Shown: positions 1-8,321, counted from the first letter of the stretch. The stretch: 16,707 nucleotides of DNA from Thiolapillus brandeum (GCA_011051425.1 DRLF01000385.1:1-16707), one strand, 5' to 3'. The notes: a model not told the origin generated them from the letters alone. A program made the numbers and translations.

Positions 1-2
1 AT

Positions 3-77
3 CCGGAGATGCGCGCTAGGGAAGAGCAGTATGCCTATTCCTGGTTCAGGAATATCACGGCGGACGTGTTTGGCTGA
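3..77 (+). CDS. Partial C-terminal end of an unidentified upstream gene
   Basis: An open frame enters from the left edge and ends at a TGA at 75-77, 16 bases before the mutL start. It gives 24 residues ending in [12 protein letters not shown], and its third codon positions are mostly G or C, like the neighbouring genes. In many Gammaproteobacteria the gene upstream of mutL is amiB, but I do not recognise an AmiB or LysM ending here, so I do not name it. The frame is short and could be chance. Confidence 0.3.
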   Translation, partial: PEMRAREEQYAYSWFRNITADVFG

Positions 78-93
78 CGGTCTGTGGCACAAT

Positions 94-1890
94 ATGCCCA
101 TGACGCATCGCATTCACGCACTTCCTTCCCAACTGATCAACCAGATCGCTGCCGGCGAGGTTGTGGAGCGCCCGGCTTCAGTGATCAAGGAACTGGTCGA
201 AAACAGCCTGGATGCAGGTGCTGCTTCAGTGGACGTGGAAGTGGTGCAGGGCGGAGTAAAGCGGATGCGCGTACGGGATGATGGTCTGGGCATCTCACGC
301 GACGATCTGGCCCTGGCCTTGTCACGTCATGCCACGAGCAAGGTGGCTTCCCTGGAGGATCTCGAAGGTATCCGGAGCATGGGCTTCCGGGGGGAAGCGC
401 TGCCCAGCATCGCATCGGTTTCGCGTCTGGTGCTGACTTCGAGGGAGCGCGGTACGGACGAGGCCTGGTCTCTCGATAGTGATGCGGGAGAACCCGCCCC
501 GGCGGCGCATCCGCAAGGCACCACGGTGGACGTGCAGGACCTGTTCTACAACACACCCGCCCGGCGCAAATTCCTGAAAACCGAGAAGACCGAGTTCCGT
601 CACCTGGAACTGGTACTGCGGCGCCTGGCGCTCGCGCGCTTCGATGTGGCGTTCAAACTGCAGCACAACGGCAGGCCCGTGTTTTCCACGCGTCGCGCCG
701 ACAGCGTGCGTGAGCGGGAGACGCGCATCGCAGAACTGCTGGGGCAGAGCTTCGTGGATAACAGCCTGCGTTTCGAGCACGAGGCGGCTGGCCTGCACCT
801 GTCGGGATGGATCGGCCTGCCGGCCTTTTCCCGCAGCCAGGCGGACATGCAGCATTTCTTCGTCAACGGCCGTATGGTCAGGGACAAGCTCGTGACCCAC
901 GCCATCCGCCAGGCCTATCAGGATGTGCTCTATCACGGCCGCCATCCGGCCTACGTGCTCTACCTGGAGCTGGCCCCGCAGCTGGTGGATGTGAATGTGC
1001 ACCCCACCAAGCATGAAGTGCGCTTTCGTGAAGGCCGTCTGGTGCACGACTATCTGTTCCGCACGCTGCACCAGGTGCTTGCCGATGCACGCCCGGAAGA
1101 CATGGGTGCACCCATGGAAGCTCCCCCACGCCCGACAGCCCCTGTTGAAGCAGGAGCGGCAGTATCACGGGGCACGGATATACCGCCGTTGGTCAGGGAG
1201 TCGGCCGAATCCTACCAGTCGGCCTTTCACTGGCAGAGTCCGGGGTCAGCTCCCTCCCCGCAAAGTCTGCAGCTTCCGCCGGCGCCTTTGCCGGAGGAGG
1301 ATGAAGTGCCCCCGCTGGGCTACGCACTGGCGCAGCTCCACGGGGTTTACATCCTGGCGCAGAATGCCGCCGGGCTGGTCGTGGTGGATATGCATGCCGC
1401 CCACGAGCGCATCACCTACGAACGCCTGAAAAATTCCCTGGAAGGACAGGGCATCAAGAGTCAGCCGCTGCTGGTGCCCGTGTCCGTCAAAGTCAGCCCC
1501 AGGGAAGTACAGCTGGCCATGGATACCCGTGTACTGCTGCAGGAACTGGGGCTGGAGCTCGATCAGCTGGACAGGGATACGCTGGTCATCCGTGCACTGC
1601 CAACGCTGCTGGAAGGCGCAGATGCGGAAAGCCTGGTGCGCGATCTGCTGGCGGACCTGGTGACCCACGGCAGCAGTGAACGTATCCGTGAAGCCCTCAA
1701 TGAAGTACTTTCCACGGTGGCCTGTCACGGTTCGGTGCGTGCCAACCGGCGGCTGGCGGTGGCCGAAATGAATGCACTGCTGCGGGATATCGAAAACACG
1801 GAACGCAGTGGTCAGTGCAATCATGGCCGGCCCACGTGGACACAGCTCTCCATGGCTGAACTGGACAAGCTTTTCCTGCGCGGGCGCTGA
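94..1890 (+). CDS. mutL: DNA mismatch repair protein MutL, endonuclease-motif type
   Basis: MutL is the matchmaker ATPase of mismatch repair: it joins MutS at a mismatch and triggers strand incision and removal. The N-terminal GHKL ATPase motifs are clear ([39 protein letters not shown], then [12 protein letters not shown]). After a Pro-rich linker (about residues 340-410) comes the dimerisation domain with [12 protein letters not shown] at about residue 432, which fits the D(M/Q)HA(X)2E(X)4E metal-binding endonuclease motif. ACHGSVRAN and [10 protein letters not shown] lie near the end. This suggests intrinsic nicking activity instead of dependence on MutH; that is inferred from the motif. 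The frame is open upstream to an ATG at 31, but family alignment supports ATG 94 ([13 protein letters not shown]) or ATG 100; neither has a good ribosome binding site. The length, 598 codons, is normal. The stop overlaps the miaA start (TGATG). Confidence 0.97.
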   Translation: MPMTHRIHALPSQLINQIAAGEVVERPASVIKELVENSLDAGAASVDVEVVQGGVKRMRVRDDGLGISRDDLALALSRHATSKVASLEDLEGIRSMGFRGEALPSIASVSRLVLTSRERGTDEAWSLDSDAGEPAPAAHPQGTTVDVQDLFYNTPARRKFLKTEKTEFRHLELVLRRLALARFDVAFKLQHNGRPVFSTRRADSVRERETRIAELLGQSFVDNSLRFEHEAAGLHLSGWIGLPAFSRSQADMQHFFVNGRMVRDKLVTHAIRQAYQDVLYHGRHPAYVLYLELAPQLVDVNVHPTKHEVRFREGRLVHDYLFRTLHQVLADARPEDMGAPMEAPPRPTAPVEAGAAVSRGTDIPPLVRESAESYQSAFHWQSPGSAPSPQSLQLPPAPLPEEDEVPPLGYALAQLHGVYILAQNAAGLVVVDMHAAHERITYERLKNSLEGQGIKSQPLLVPVSVKVSPREVQLAMDTRVLLQELGLELDQLDRDTLVIRALPTLLEGADAESLVRDLLADLVTHGSSERIREALNEVLSTVACHGSVRANRRLAVAEMNALLRDIENTERSGQCNHGRPTWTQLSMAELDKLFLRGR

Positions 1891-2831
1891 TGGATCATCA
1901 GAAACTACCCCCTGCCATTTTCGTCATGGGACCCACCGCGGCGGGAAAGACGGAGCTGGCGGTGGCGCTGGCGCGGGAACTGCCGGTCGATGTGATCAGC
2001 GTGGATTCTGCGCTGGTGTACCGGCACATGGATATTGGTACGGCCAAGCCGGGGCCGGAACTGCTTGGGGAAGTGCCCCATGCCCTGGTGGATATCTGCG
2101 AACCGGAAGAAACCTACTCTGCGGCACGTTTTCGAAACGATGCTCTCGAAAAGATGCAGGAAAGCGCCCGCGCCGGCAGGATTCCTCTGCTGGTGGGGGG
2201 CACCATGCTCTATTTTCGTGCCCTGGAGCATGGCCTTTCCGATCTGCCCGAGTCGGATGCCCAGATTCGGGCAGGTCTGCAAAGACGCCTCGAAAAGGAA
2301 GGTTCCGCCGTGTTGCACCGTGAACTGTCCCAGCTGGACCTCCGGGCGGCAAAACGCATTCATGCCAATGATCCGCAGCGCATACTGCGTGCCCTGGAGG
2401 TGATGGAGATCAGCGGCAAACCCCTTTCCCTGTTACAGGAACAAAAAGGAGAAAAGCTGCCTTATGAAGTCATCAAACTGGTGAGGGCGCCAGCCGAGCG
2501 TGCTGTGCTGCATGAACGCATCGCGAGACGCTTCGGGCTGATGCTCGAACAGGGTTTCGAGGAAGAGGTGCGCCGGCTGATGGCGCGGCCCGGATTTTCG
2601 GAGCAGCTGCCATCCATGCGGGCAGTGGGATATCGGCAGATGATCGGGTATCTGCTGGGGCGTATGACTCAGGAAGAAATGCGGGAAAAAGGCGTCATTG
2701 CCACCCGTCAGCTGGCCAAGCGGCAGTTTACCTGGCTGCGGCGGGAAAATTCTGTGGACTGGCTCAACGAAGAGCAGGGGAATATTTTCGATCAGGCTAT
2801 GAAACTGATTGATTCAAAAGGATTTTTATAA
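1890..2831 (+). CDS. miaA: tRNA dimethylallyltransferase MiaA
   Basis: MiaA transfers a dimethylallyl group from DMAPP to N6 of A37 in tRNAs that read codons starting with U, the first step of ms2i6A synthesis. The P-loop GPTAAGKT is at residues 14-21, followed by the family segments DSALVYRHMDIGTAKP, HALVDICEP, LLVGGTMLYFRAL, RIHANDPQRILRALEV, MRAVGYRQMIGYL and the C-terminal RQLAKRQFTWLR. At 313 residues it is close to the E. coli length (316). It starts inside the mutL stop codon, so translation is probably coupled, and mutL-miaA is a conserved pair. Confidence 0.97.
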   Translation: MDHQKLPPAIFVMGPTAAGKTELAVALARELPVDVISVDSALVYRHMDIGTAKPGPELLGEVPHALVDICEPEETYSAARFRNDALEKMQESARAGRIPLLVGGTMLYFRALEHGLSDLPESDAQIRAGLQRRLEKEGSAVLHRELSQLDLRAAKRIHANDPQRILRALEVMEISGKPLSLLQEQKGEKLPYEVIKLVRAPAERAVLHERIARRFGLMLEQGFEEEVRRLMARPGFSEQLPSMRAVGYRQMIGYLLGRMTQEEMREKGVIATRQLAKRQFTWLRRENSVDWLNEEQGNIFDQAMKLIDSKGFL

Positions 2832-2844
2832 TCACATAAAATAA

Positions 2845-2872
2845 TTGCCAAGTGTTGGCCTTGTGTTATATT
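2845..2872 (+). promoter_or_regulatory. Predicted sigma-70 promoter for hfq
   Basis: A TTGCCA box (2845-2850) and a TATATT box (2867-2872) are separated by 16 bases; each matches 5 of 6 consensus positions. It lies just after the miaA stop and would give hfq a leader of about 170 bases. A second A/T-rich TATAAT at 3022-3027 sits close to the hfq start but lacks a good -35 box, so it may be a weak second promoter or simply the A/T-rich ribosome binding region. Confidence 0.55.
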
Positions 2873-2905
2873 AAAAAAAGAACATATGTAAGGAATTCGC
2901 TGATC

Positions 2906-2952
2906 CCTGTTCTTTCCATTTCAGCTGCTGAAACGGTGAAAGAATGGTCAGG
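2906..2952 (+). promoter_or_regulatory. Two-tier hairpin in the hfq leader
   Basis: The leader can fold into a stacked stem-loop: CCTG (2906-2909) with CAGG (2949-2952), TTCTTTC (2910-2916) with GAAAGAA (2938-2944), and TTTCAG (2919-2924) with CTGAAA (2928-2933) around a CTG loop. Four T residues (2954-2957) follow the base of the stem. It may be an attenuator, a small-RNA or Hfq binding site, or a stabilising structure; the sequence alone does not decide between these. Confidence 0.5.
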
Positions 2953-3049
2953 GTTTTCCGAATGTGAAGATACAGGGCATGAATCGACAGTTTCCTGACC
3001 TGAATCTTTTGCATGCCAAATTATAATAAGTAAAGTAAGGAGCAAAATT

Positions 3050-3304
3050 ATGTCAAAAGGGCAATCCCTCCAAGACCCTTTCCTCAATGCATTGCGTAAG
3101 GAGCGTATTCCTGTTTCCATCTTTCTCGTAAACGGCATCAAGCTGCAGGGAACCATTGATTCCTTCGATCAGTTTGTCGTGCTTCTCAAGAACACCGTGA
3201 GCCAGATGGTTTACAAACATGCCATTTCCACCGTCGTGCCGGCACGGAATGTGCGCCTGGCCCCTTCCCAGGACGGAGAGCAGTCTGATCCCGGCAATCT
3301 TTGA
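3050..3304 (+). CDS. hfq: RNA chaperone Hfq
   Basis: Hfq forms a hexameric Sm-like ring that binds small RNAs and mRNAs and promotes their pairing. The 84-residue protein carries the Sm1 segment ([21 protein letters not shown], around residues 9-29) and the Sm2 signature [10 protein letters not shown] at about 55-64, nearly identical to E. coli. The C-terminal tail after residue 66 is short (about 18 residues) and hydrophilic, compared with about 37 residues in E. coli. The start ATG is preceded by AAGGAG (3036-3041). It has its own predicted promoter and a long leader, and is followed by hflX after 50 bases. Confidence 0.98.
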   Translation: MSKGQSLQDPFLNALRKERIPVSIFLVNGIKLQGTIDSFDQFVVLLKNTVSQMVYKHAISTVVPARNVRLAPSQDGEQSDPGNL

Positions 3305-3354
3305 CAGGATTTTCCCTGACCGGGCGAATGCCGGGGAATTCGAGTTGTTCCTGA

Positions 3355-4641
3355 ATGTTTGACCGTCCCCAGGCTGGTGAAACAGCCATCCTCGTGCATG
3401 TTTCCCGGCAGGGAGCCGCCGATCCCGACGAGTTGCAGGAATTCCGTGAGCTCGCGACTTCCGCGGGCGCGCAGGTAGCCGAACTTGTAACCGGTGTGCG
3501 CCGCAATCCCGACCCCCGCTATTTCGTGGGCAGGGGCAAGGCGGAGGAAATTCACGCACTGGTGGAATCGCTGGGTGCGGAACTGGTGATTTTCGATCAT
3601 GCCCTCTCTCCCAGCCAGGAGCGCAACCTGGAAGCCCTGTTCCAGTGCCGTGTGCTGGACCGGTCTGGCCTGATTCTGGATATTTTTGCCCAGCGCGCCC
3701 GTTCTTTCGAGGGCAAGCTGCAGGTGGAACTGGCCCAGTTGCGTCACCTGTCCACACGGCTGGTGCGGGGCTGGACGCATCTGGAACGCCAGAAGGGGGG
3801 TATCGGGTTACGGGGTCCGGGTGAAACCCAGCTGGAAACGGACCGTCGCCTGCTGAACCAGCGCATCGACCAGATACGCCGGCGGCTGAAGAAAGTGGAC
3901 AGCCAGCGTGACCAGGGCCGCAAGGCCCGGCGCCGGGCAGATGTACCCACGGTTTCCCTGGTGGGTTATACCAATGCCGGTAAATCCACCCTGTTCAATC
4001 GGCTCACCCATGCCCATGTGTATGCCAGGGATCAGCTGTTTGCCACGCTGGATCCAACCCTGCGGCGCCTCAAGCTCCCCGAAGGGGAAAACATCGTGCT
4101 GGCGGATACTGTGGGTTTCATCTCGAAACTGCCCCACGAGCTGGTGGCGGCCTTCAAATCCACCCTCCAGGAAACCGTGGAGGCATCACTGCTGCTGCAT
4201 GTCATCGATGCTGCCAGTCACCGGCGCGCCGAAAATATTGCCGAAGTGGAAGACGTGCTGCAGCAGATTGGTGCTGACAAGGTGCCGCGTCTGGAAATTT
4301 ACAACAAGACAGACCTGCTGGAAAAAGCGGAACCCCGGGTCGATCGTGATGAGCTGGGCATGGTGACCCGGGTCTGGTGTTCCGCCCAGACCGGTGATGG
4401 TATGGATCTGCTCATCGACGCCCTGCAGGAACGCTTCCACCAGGCCCATGTGCGCAGGCATGTGCATCTCGATCCCACCGACGGACGCCTGCGGGCCCTG
4501 CTGCATGAGAAGACCCATGTGCTGCAGATCCAGGACCTGGAGGACGGCAGCTGTGAGATGGAAGTGGAGCTGACGGTGACCGACTTTCAGCGCCTGATGA
4601 AAAAAGAACCCGGGCTGGCGGTAAAACTCGCTGAATCCTGA
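3355..4641 (+). CDS. hflX: Ribosome-associated GTPase HflX
   Basis: HflX is an Obg/TRAFAC GTPase that binds the 50S subunit and splits stalled 70S ribosomes, notably after heat stress. The N-terminal HflX domain (MFDRPQAGE, RYFVGRGKAEEI, FDHALSPSQERNLE, LILDIFAQRA) is followed by a helical linker with GGIGLRGPGETQLETDRRL. The G domain has P-loop GYTNAGKST from residue 204, DTVGF from 251 and NKTD at 317-320. The length of 428 matches the E. coli family member. The gap to hfq (3305-3354) has only a weak imperfect hairpin, so hfq and hflX are probably co-transcribed. Confidence 0.97.
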   Translation: MFDRPQAGETAILVHVSRQGAADPDELQEFRELATSAGAQVAELVTGVRRNPDPRYFVGRGKAEEIHALVESLGAELVIFDHALSPSQERNLEALFQCRVLDRSGLILDIFAQRARSFEGKLQVELAQLRHLSTRLVRGWTHLERQKGGIGLRGPGETQLETDRRLLNQRIDQIRRRLKKVDSQRDQGRKARRRADVPTVSLVGYTNAGKSTLFNRLTHAHVYARDQLFATLDPTLRRLKLPEGENIVLADTVGFISKLPHELVAAFKSTLQETVEASLLLHVIDAASHRRAENIAEVEDVLQQIGADKVPRLEIYNKTDLLEKAEPRVDRDELGMVTRVWCSAQTGDGMDLLIDALQERFHQAHVRRHVHLDPTDGRLRALLHEKTHVLQIQDLEDGSCEMEVELTVTDFQRLMKKEPGLAVKLAES

Positions 4642-4653
4642 GGGATATATCCG

Positions 4654-4682
4654 TTAGCACTTTTCCTTGAACTTGGTACAAT
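4654..4682 (+). promoter_or_regulatory. Predicted extended -10 sigma-70 promoter for hflKC
   Basis: TTAGCA (4654-4659) and TACAAT (4677-4682) are spaced by 17 bases, and the -10 box is preceded by TGG, giving an extended -10 element. It lies in the 96-base gap after hflX and would start a transcript with a leader of about 50 bases. It would let hflK and hflC be expressed apart from hfq-hflX. Confidence 0.55.
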
Positions 4683-4691
4683 CAGCCTTTC

Positions 4692-4714
4692 GGCCGCAGC
4701 AAAGCTGTACGGCC
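4692..4714 (+). promoter_or_regulatory. Stem-loop in the hflK leader
   Basis: GGCCG (4692-4696) plus CAGC (4697-4700) pairs with GCTG (4704-4707) and CGGCC (4710-4714), with an AAA loop and a two-base TA bulge. There is no T-tract directly after it, so it does not look like a terminator. It would sit near the 5' end of the predicted hflK transcript and may stabilise it or control translation. Confidence 0.4.
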
Positions 4715-4737
4715 AATACTGAATTTTGGAGCAATAC

Positions 4738-5919
4738 ATGGCCTGGAATGAACCGGGTGGCAATGATCAGGACCCCTGGAGCGGGAAGGGGAAGGATCAG
4801 GGGCCACCAGACCTCGACGAAGTCGTAAAGAAACTGCAGGAAAAGATGGGCGGCCTGTTTGGCGGCAAACGCGGTGGCGGTTCCCCCATTGGCGGGGGCA
4901 GCGGCAAAGGCAGCAGCAAGCTGGTTGTTGTTCTGATTGTTGTGGTCGCTGTCATCCTGCTGGGCATGAAAAGCTTTTATATCGTGCAGCCGGCCGAACG
5001 CGCCGTGGTGCAGCGGCTGGGCGCCTATTATTCCGTGACCACGCCGGGACCCCATTTCCTCATACCTTTCGTCGACAAGAAAACCATTATCAACGTCGAC
5101 CAGGTCAACAAGTTCGGGCATCGCGCCCAGATGCTGACCAAGGATGAAAACATCGTCGATGTGACCCTGACGGTGCAGTACCGCGTGCAGGACGCGGCGG
5201 ACTTCCTGTTCCAGGATGCCGACCCGGTAAAGACCATCTACAGTGCCGTGGAATCAGCACTGCGTGAAGTCACCGGTAAAAGCACACTGGATGAAATCAT
5301 TACCGAGAACCGCAGCGCCGTTGCGGCCATGGTGAAACAGAATACCCAGGCATTGCTGAAGACTTACCGTACCGGCCTTGTTGTCACCAATGTCAACATC
5401 CAGGACGCCAATCCACCGGAAGAAGTGAAAGAAGCCTTTGATGATGCCACCCGTGCCATGGCAGACAAGGAGCGGGTACAGAATCAGGCGGATGCCTATG
5501 CAAACGATATCGTGCCCCGTGCCCGGGGTGCGGCGGCCCGCCAGGTGGAAGATGCCAAGGCGGAAGCTTTCAAGGTGGTGTCTGAGGCCAAGGGTGAAAC
5601 CAAGCGTTTCCTGGCCCTGCTGAACGAGTATCAGAAGGCGCCGAAAGTAACGCGACAGCGCCTCTATCTGGAAACCATGCAGGAAGTGCTGGCGGAAACA
5701 GGCAAGGTTTTGCTCGACGTCAAGGAAGGCAGCAATACCATGACCTATCTTCCTCTGGACCGCCTGATGAATCAGCCAAAAATGGCGCCTGCAGCTGCGG
5801 TCCAACTGCCCGGTTATGAAAGTCTGGAAGCTGAATCCAAGACCCGCAAACTGAAAGATGCCCAGCGCCGCCGCAGCGAAGTGGCGGCTGACAGGGAACG
5901 CGCCAGGAGGAACCGCTGA
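4738..5919 (+). CDS. hflK: FtsH protease regulator HflK
   Basis: HflK and HflC form a membrane-anchored SPFH/prohibitin complex that surrounds FtsH and limits its access to membrane protein substrates. The Gly-rich N-terminal region includes MAWNEPGGND and DQGPPDLDEVVKKL, both family hallmarks. A single transmembrane segment lies at about residues 61-77, followed by the SPFH domain and a long helical region (PPEEVKEAFDDA, ANDIVPRARG). ATG 4738 is chosen over the in-frame TTG at 4726 because it starts the conserved MAWN and has GGAG at 4728-4731. The protein has 393 residues, slightly shorter than E. coli. The stop overlaps the hflC ATG (TGATG). Confidence 0.97.
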   Translation: MAWNEPGGNDQDPWSGKGKDQGPPDLDEVVKKLQEKMGGLFGGKRGGGSPIGGGSGKGSSKLVVVLIVVVAVILLGMKSFYIVQPAERAVVQRLGAYYSVTTPGPHFLIPFVDKKTIINVDQVNKFGHRAQMLTKDENIVDVTLTVQYRVQDAADFLFQDADPVKTIYSAVESALREVTGKSTLDEIITENRSAVAAMVKQNTQALLKTYRTGLVVTNVNIQDANPPEEVKEAFDDATRAMADKERVQNQADAYANDIVPRARGAAARQVEDAKAEAFKVVSEAKGETKRFLALLNEYQKAPKVTRQRLYLETMQEVLAETGKVLLDVKEGSNTMTYLPLDRLMNQPKMAPAAAVQLPGYESLEAESKTRKLKDAQRRRSEVAADRERARRNR

Positions 5920-6791
5920 TGAACTCTCCAAAGACAATGATTGCGGCTATTGTTGCCGTGGTGCTGATAATACTGGGTTCTACATCGCTGTTCCTGGTGC
6001 AGGAGAACGAGACGGCCCTGCTGTTGCGCCTGGGTAAGATCGTCGATTCCGACTTCAAACCGGGACTGCACGTGAAAATGCCTGTGATCCAGACGGTGGA
6101 GCGTTTCGACAAGCGCTTACAGACCCTTGATGCAAAGCCGGAGCATTTCCTCACCAGCGAAAAGAAATTTGTGGTGGTGGATTCCTATATCAAATGGCGT
6201 ATCGATGACACGGCGCAATATTACCGGTCTACCAAGGGCAGCATGATGACCACTTCCCGCCTGCTGGGTGAGCGTATCAATGCTGCACTGCGGGATGAGT
6301 TCGGCAAACGCACCATCTCCGAGGTGATCTCCGGTGAGCGTACCCAGATCATGGATGAGCTTACCCGCAAGGCTGACGAGAGTTCCAGTGACCTGGGTGT
6401 GGAGATCGTGGATGTGCGCATCAAACGCATCGACTTCCCGCCCGAGATCAGCAACCGGGTCTATGAACGCATGCGTACCGAGCGGGAGCGCGTGGCACGG
6501 GAACTGCGCGCCCAGGGTGCGGAAGCGGCAGAGCGTATCCGCGCCGACGCTGATCGCCAGAAGACCGAGATCATCGCCAATGCCTATCGGGAATCGGAAG
6601 AGATCCGCGGCAAGGGCGATGCGGAAGCGGCAGGTATTTATGCCAAGGCTTTTTCACAGGATGCCGAGTTCTACAATTTCTGGCGCAGCCTGAAAGCTTA
6701 CCGCAACGTGTTTTCCCGCGGAGGCAGCATGATGGTGCTGGACCCGGCATCGCCGTTCTTCCGTTATTTTCGTGACGGGGCTGGCGAATAG
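5919..6791 (+). CDS. hflC: FtsH protease regulator HflC
   Basis: HflC is the partner of HflK in the periplasm-facing SPFH complex around FtsH. It has an N-terminal membrane segment (about residues 7-27), the SPFH domain (ENETALLLRLGKI, PGLHVKMPVIQTVERFDKRLQTLD), the conserved DVRIKRIDFPPEISNRVYERM and a helical region, ending in MMVLDPASPFFRYF. At 290 residues it is somewhat shorter than E. coli HflC (334) but complete at both ends. It is translationally coupled to hflK and followed by a strong terminator. Confidence 0.97.
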   Translation: MNSPKTMIAAIVAVVLIILGSTSLFLVQENETALLLRLGKIVDSDFKPGLHVKMPVIQTVERFDKRLQTLDAKPEHFLTSEKKFVVVDSYIKWRIDDTAQYYRSTKGSMMTTSRLLGERINAALRDEFGKRTISEVISGERTQIMDELTRKADESSSDLGVEIVDVRIKRIDFPPEISNRVYERMRTERERVARELRAQGAEAAERIRADADRQKTEIIANAYRESEEIRGKGDAEAAGIYAKAFSQDAEFYNFWRSLKAYRNVFSRGGSMMVLDPASPFFRYFRDGAGE

Positions 6792-6819
6792 GCGTCAACT
6801 TTGGGAAAATAACTGATTC

Positions 6820-6843
6820 AGCCGGGGCATGCCCCGGCTTTTT
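6820..6843 (+). terminator. Rho-independent terminator after hflC
   Basis: A perfect 20-base palindrome at 6820-6839 (AGCCGGGGCA and its complement) is followed by a run of five T residues (6839-6843). It is placed 28 bases after the hflC stop and should end the hflKC transcript. No clear promoter is visible between it and the DUF2065 gene, so partial read-through is possible. Confidence 0.85.
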
Positions 6844-6859
6844 CGGGTAAGTGCCCGAA
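6842..6859 (+). promoter_or_regulatory. Second hairpin overlapping the terminator T-tract
   Basis: TTCGGG (6842-6847) pairs perfectly with CCCGAA (6854-6859) around a TAAGTG loop. Its 5' arm uses the last T residues of the terminator tract. A third short pairing, CCC-GAC-GGG, then overlaps the likely Shine-Dalgarno GGGAG of the DUF2065 gene. This could be chance in a GC-rich leader. Confidence 0.3.
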
Positions 6860-6876
6860 CCCGACGGGAGTCAAAG

Positions 6877-7065
6877 ATGGCGTGGCAGGACTTTTTGGCA
6901 GCGCTGGCGCTGATGCTGGTTTTCGAAGGTATATTGCCTTTCCTGAATCCCGGACGCTTTCGCAACATGCTGCGCATGTTGAATGAAATGGATGACAGGC
7001 TGGTGCGCCGTATTGGCCTGGTCAGCATGATTGCGGGGCTGGGATTGCTGTATCTGGTGAGATGA
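6877..7065 (+). CDS. DUF2065 family small inner membrane protein (YjeT-like)
   Basis: This 62-residue protein has two hydrophobic segments (about residues 4-20 and 42-60) around a polar, Arg-rich middle (PGRFRNMLRMLNEMDDRLVRRIG). It matches DUF2065/YjeT in size, sequence style and position between hflC and purA. Its function is unknown; conserved linkage to hflKC suggests a role near FtsH or membrane quality control, which is inference. ATG 6877 is chosen over an in-frame ATG at 6829 because the latter lies inside the terminator hairpin and the family starts at MxWQDF; GGGAG lies just upstream. Confidence 0.9.
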   Translation: MAWQDFLAALALMLVFEGILPFLNPGRFRNMLRMLNEMDDRLVRRIGLVSMIAGLGLLYLVR

Positions 7066-7080
7066 TCCGGCAAGCCGGAT
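7065..7080 (+). repeat. Short inverted repeat between the DUF2065 gene and hisZ
   Basis: ATCCGGC and GCCGGAT face each other across only two bases (a usable stem has a four-base loop). It starts at the DUF2065 stop codon. No T-tract follows, so it is not called a terminator; it may act as an intercistronic stabiliser. Confidence 0.35.
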
Positions 7081-7113
7081 TGCGCACCGCCACCAACTGA
7101 CACTGAATCGATA

Positions 7114-8310
7114 ATGCTGAATTCACACAAACACTGGCTGTTACCCGAAGGCATAGATGAGCTGTTGCCGGATCAGGCAAGACGCCTGGAAACCCTGCGG
7201 CGGCGTCTGCTGGACCAGTTCGGCAGCTGGGGCTATCAGCTGGTCATCACCCCCTTCATCGAATACCTGGATTCCCTGCTTACCGGTGCAGGCAAGGACC
7301 TGGAGCGCCAGACCTTCAAGATGACCGACCAGATCAGCGGGCGCCTGCTGGGTATACGCGCGGATATCACGCCCCAGGCGGCCCGTATCGATGCCCACCA
7401 GCTGTGCTGTGACGAACCCAATCGCCTGTGCTACATCGGCAGCGTGTTCCGTACCCGCAGTGACGGCTTTTCCGCCAGCCGCAGCCCGCTGCAGATCGGC
7501 GCGGAGCTGTACGGTCATGCCGGGGTGGAGAGTGATGTCGAAATCCTCTGCCTGATGATGGCGACCCTGGAAACCGCCGGGGTGGAGAATGTCTTCCTGG
7601 ACCTGGGCCATGTGGGGGTCTTCCGTGGGCTGTCCCGCCAGGCGGAGCTGGACAAAATACAGGAAAATGCACTTTTTACCGCGCTGCAGCGCAAGGCCGT
7701 ACCCGAGATCCGTGCCCTGGTGGACAGCTTTGGCCTGGATCCGTCTCTGGCGCAGATGTTCATCGAACTGGCCGGGCTCAACGGCAAGTCCGATGTGCTG
7801 GACCGGGCCAGGGAAAAACTCTCTGCAGCCAGTGACGAGGTGAAACAGGCCGTCGATGCGGTGGAACAGGCAGGCCAGCTGCTGCAGGCCTGTCTTCCCG
7901 ATCTGCCCGTGCACTATGACCTGGCGGAATTGCGCGCCTACCAGTACCAGACGGGCCTGGTGTTTGCCGCTTTCGTTCCTGGTTCGGGCAAGGAGATCGC
8001 CAGGGGCGGGCGTTATGATCACATCGGCGAAAAATTCGGTCGTGCCCGGCCGGCCACGGGCTTCAGTGCTGATCTGAAGAACCTGATGCGTTTCGGACGA
8101 GCGCCTGAGCCGGTGGACACAGACAGGATCTATGCGCCCTGGCAAACGGATGCCGAGCTGGACCAGGCGATCAGGGCCTTGAGGGAACAGGGAAAAACCG
8201 TGGTGCGGGAGCTGCCCGGACAAACCGGCGACGCACAGAGTATGGGTTGCAGCCATGTACTGGTCAGACAGGGCGAAGGCTGGCAGGTACAGGATCTGGG
8301 CAACCAGTAA
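7114..8310 (+). CDS. hisZ: ATP phosphoribosyltransferase regulatory subunit HisZ
   Basis: HisZ is a catalytically inactive paralogue of histidyl-tRNA synthetase. It assembles with the short form of HisG, giving ATP phosphoribosyltransferase activity and histidine feedback control at the first step of histidine synthesis. The class II fold motifs are visible (LLPDQARRLETLRRRLLDQF, MTDQISGRLLGIRADITPQ, PLQIGAELYGHAG, GGRYDHIGEKFGRARPATGFSADL), but there is no C-terminal anticodon-binding domain, which separates it from HisS. The length of 398 is typical. HisZ implies a short HisG elsewhere in the genome. The ATG has a poor ribosome binding site, so it may depend on coupling or read-through from the DUF2065 gene. 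Confidence 0.93.
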   Translation: MLNSHKHWLLPEGIDELLPDQARRLETLRRRLLDQFGSWGYQLVITPFIEYLDSLLTGAGKDLERQTFKMTDQISGRLLGIRADITPQAARIDAHQLCCDEPNRLCYIGSVFRTRSDGFSASRSPLQIGAELYGHAGVESDVEILCLMMATLETAGVENVFLDLGHVGVFRGLSRQAELDKIQENALFTALQRKAVPEIRALVDSFGLDPSLAQMFIELAGLNGKSDVLDRAREKLSAASDEVKQAVDAVEQAGQLLQACLPDLPVHYDLAELRAYQYQTGLVFAAFVPGSGKEIARGGRYDHIGEKFGRARPATGFSADLKNLMRFGRAPEPVDTDRIYAPWQTDAELDQAIRALREQGKTVVRELPGQTGDAQSMGCSHVLVRQGEGWQVQDLGNQ

Positions 8311-8321
8311 GACGAGAATAG

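Noticed and set aside
70..93. Promoter directly upstream of mutL (TTGGCT and CACAAT)
   Set aside because: The spacing is only 12 bases, too short for sigma-70, and mutL is probably transcribed from upstream.
7141..8256. 371-codon minus-strand frame opposite hisZ
   Set aside because: It is a shadow of hisZ with low-complexity composition and no recognisable domain.
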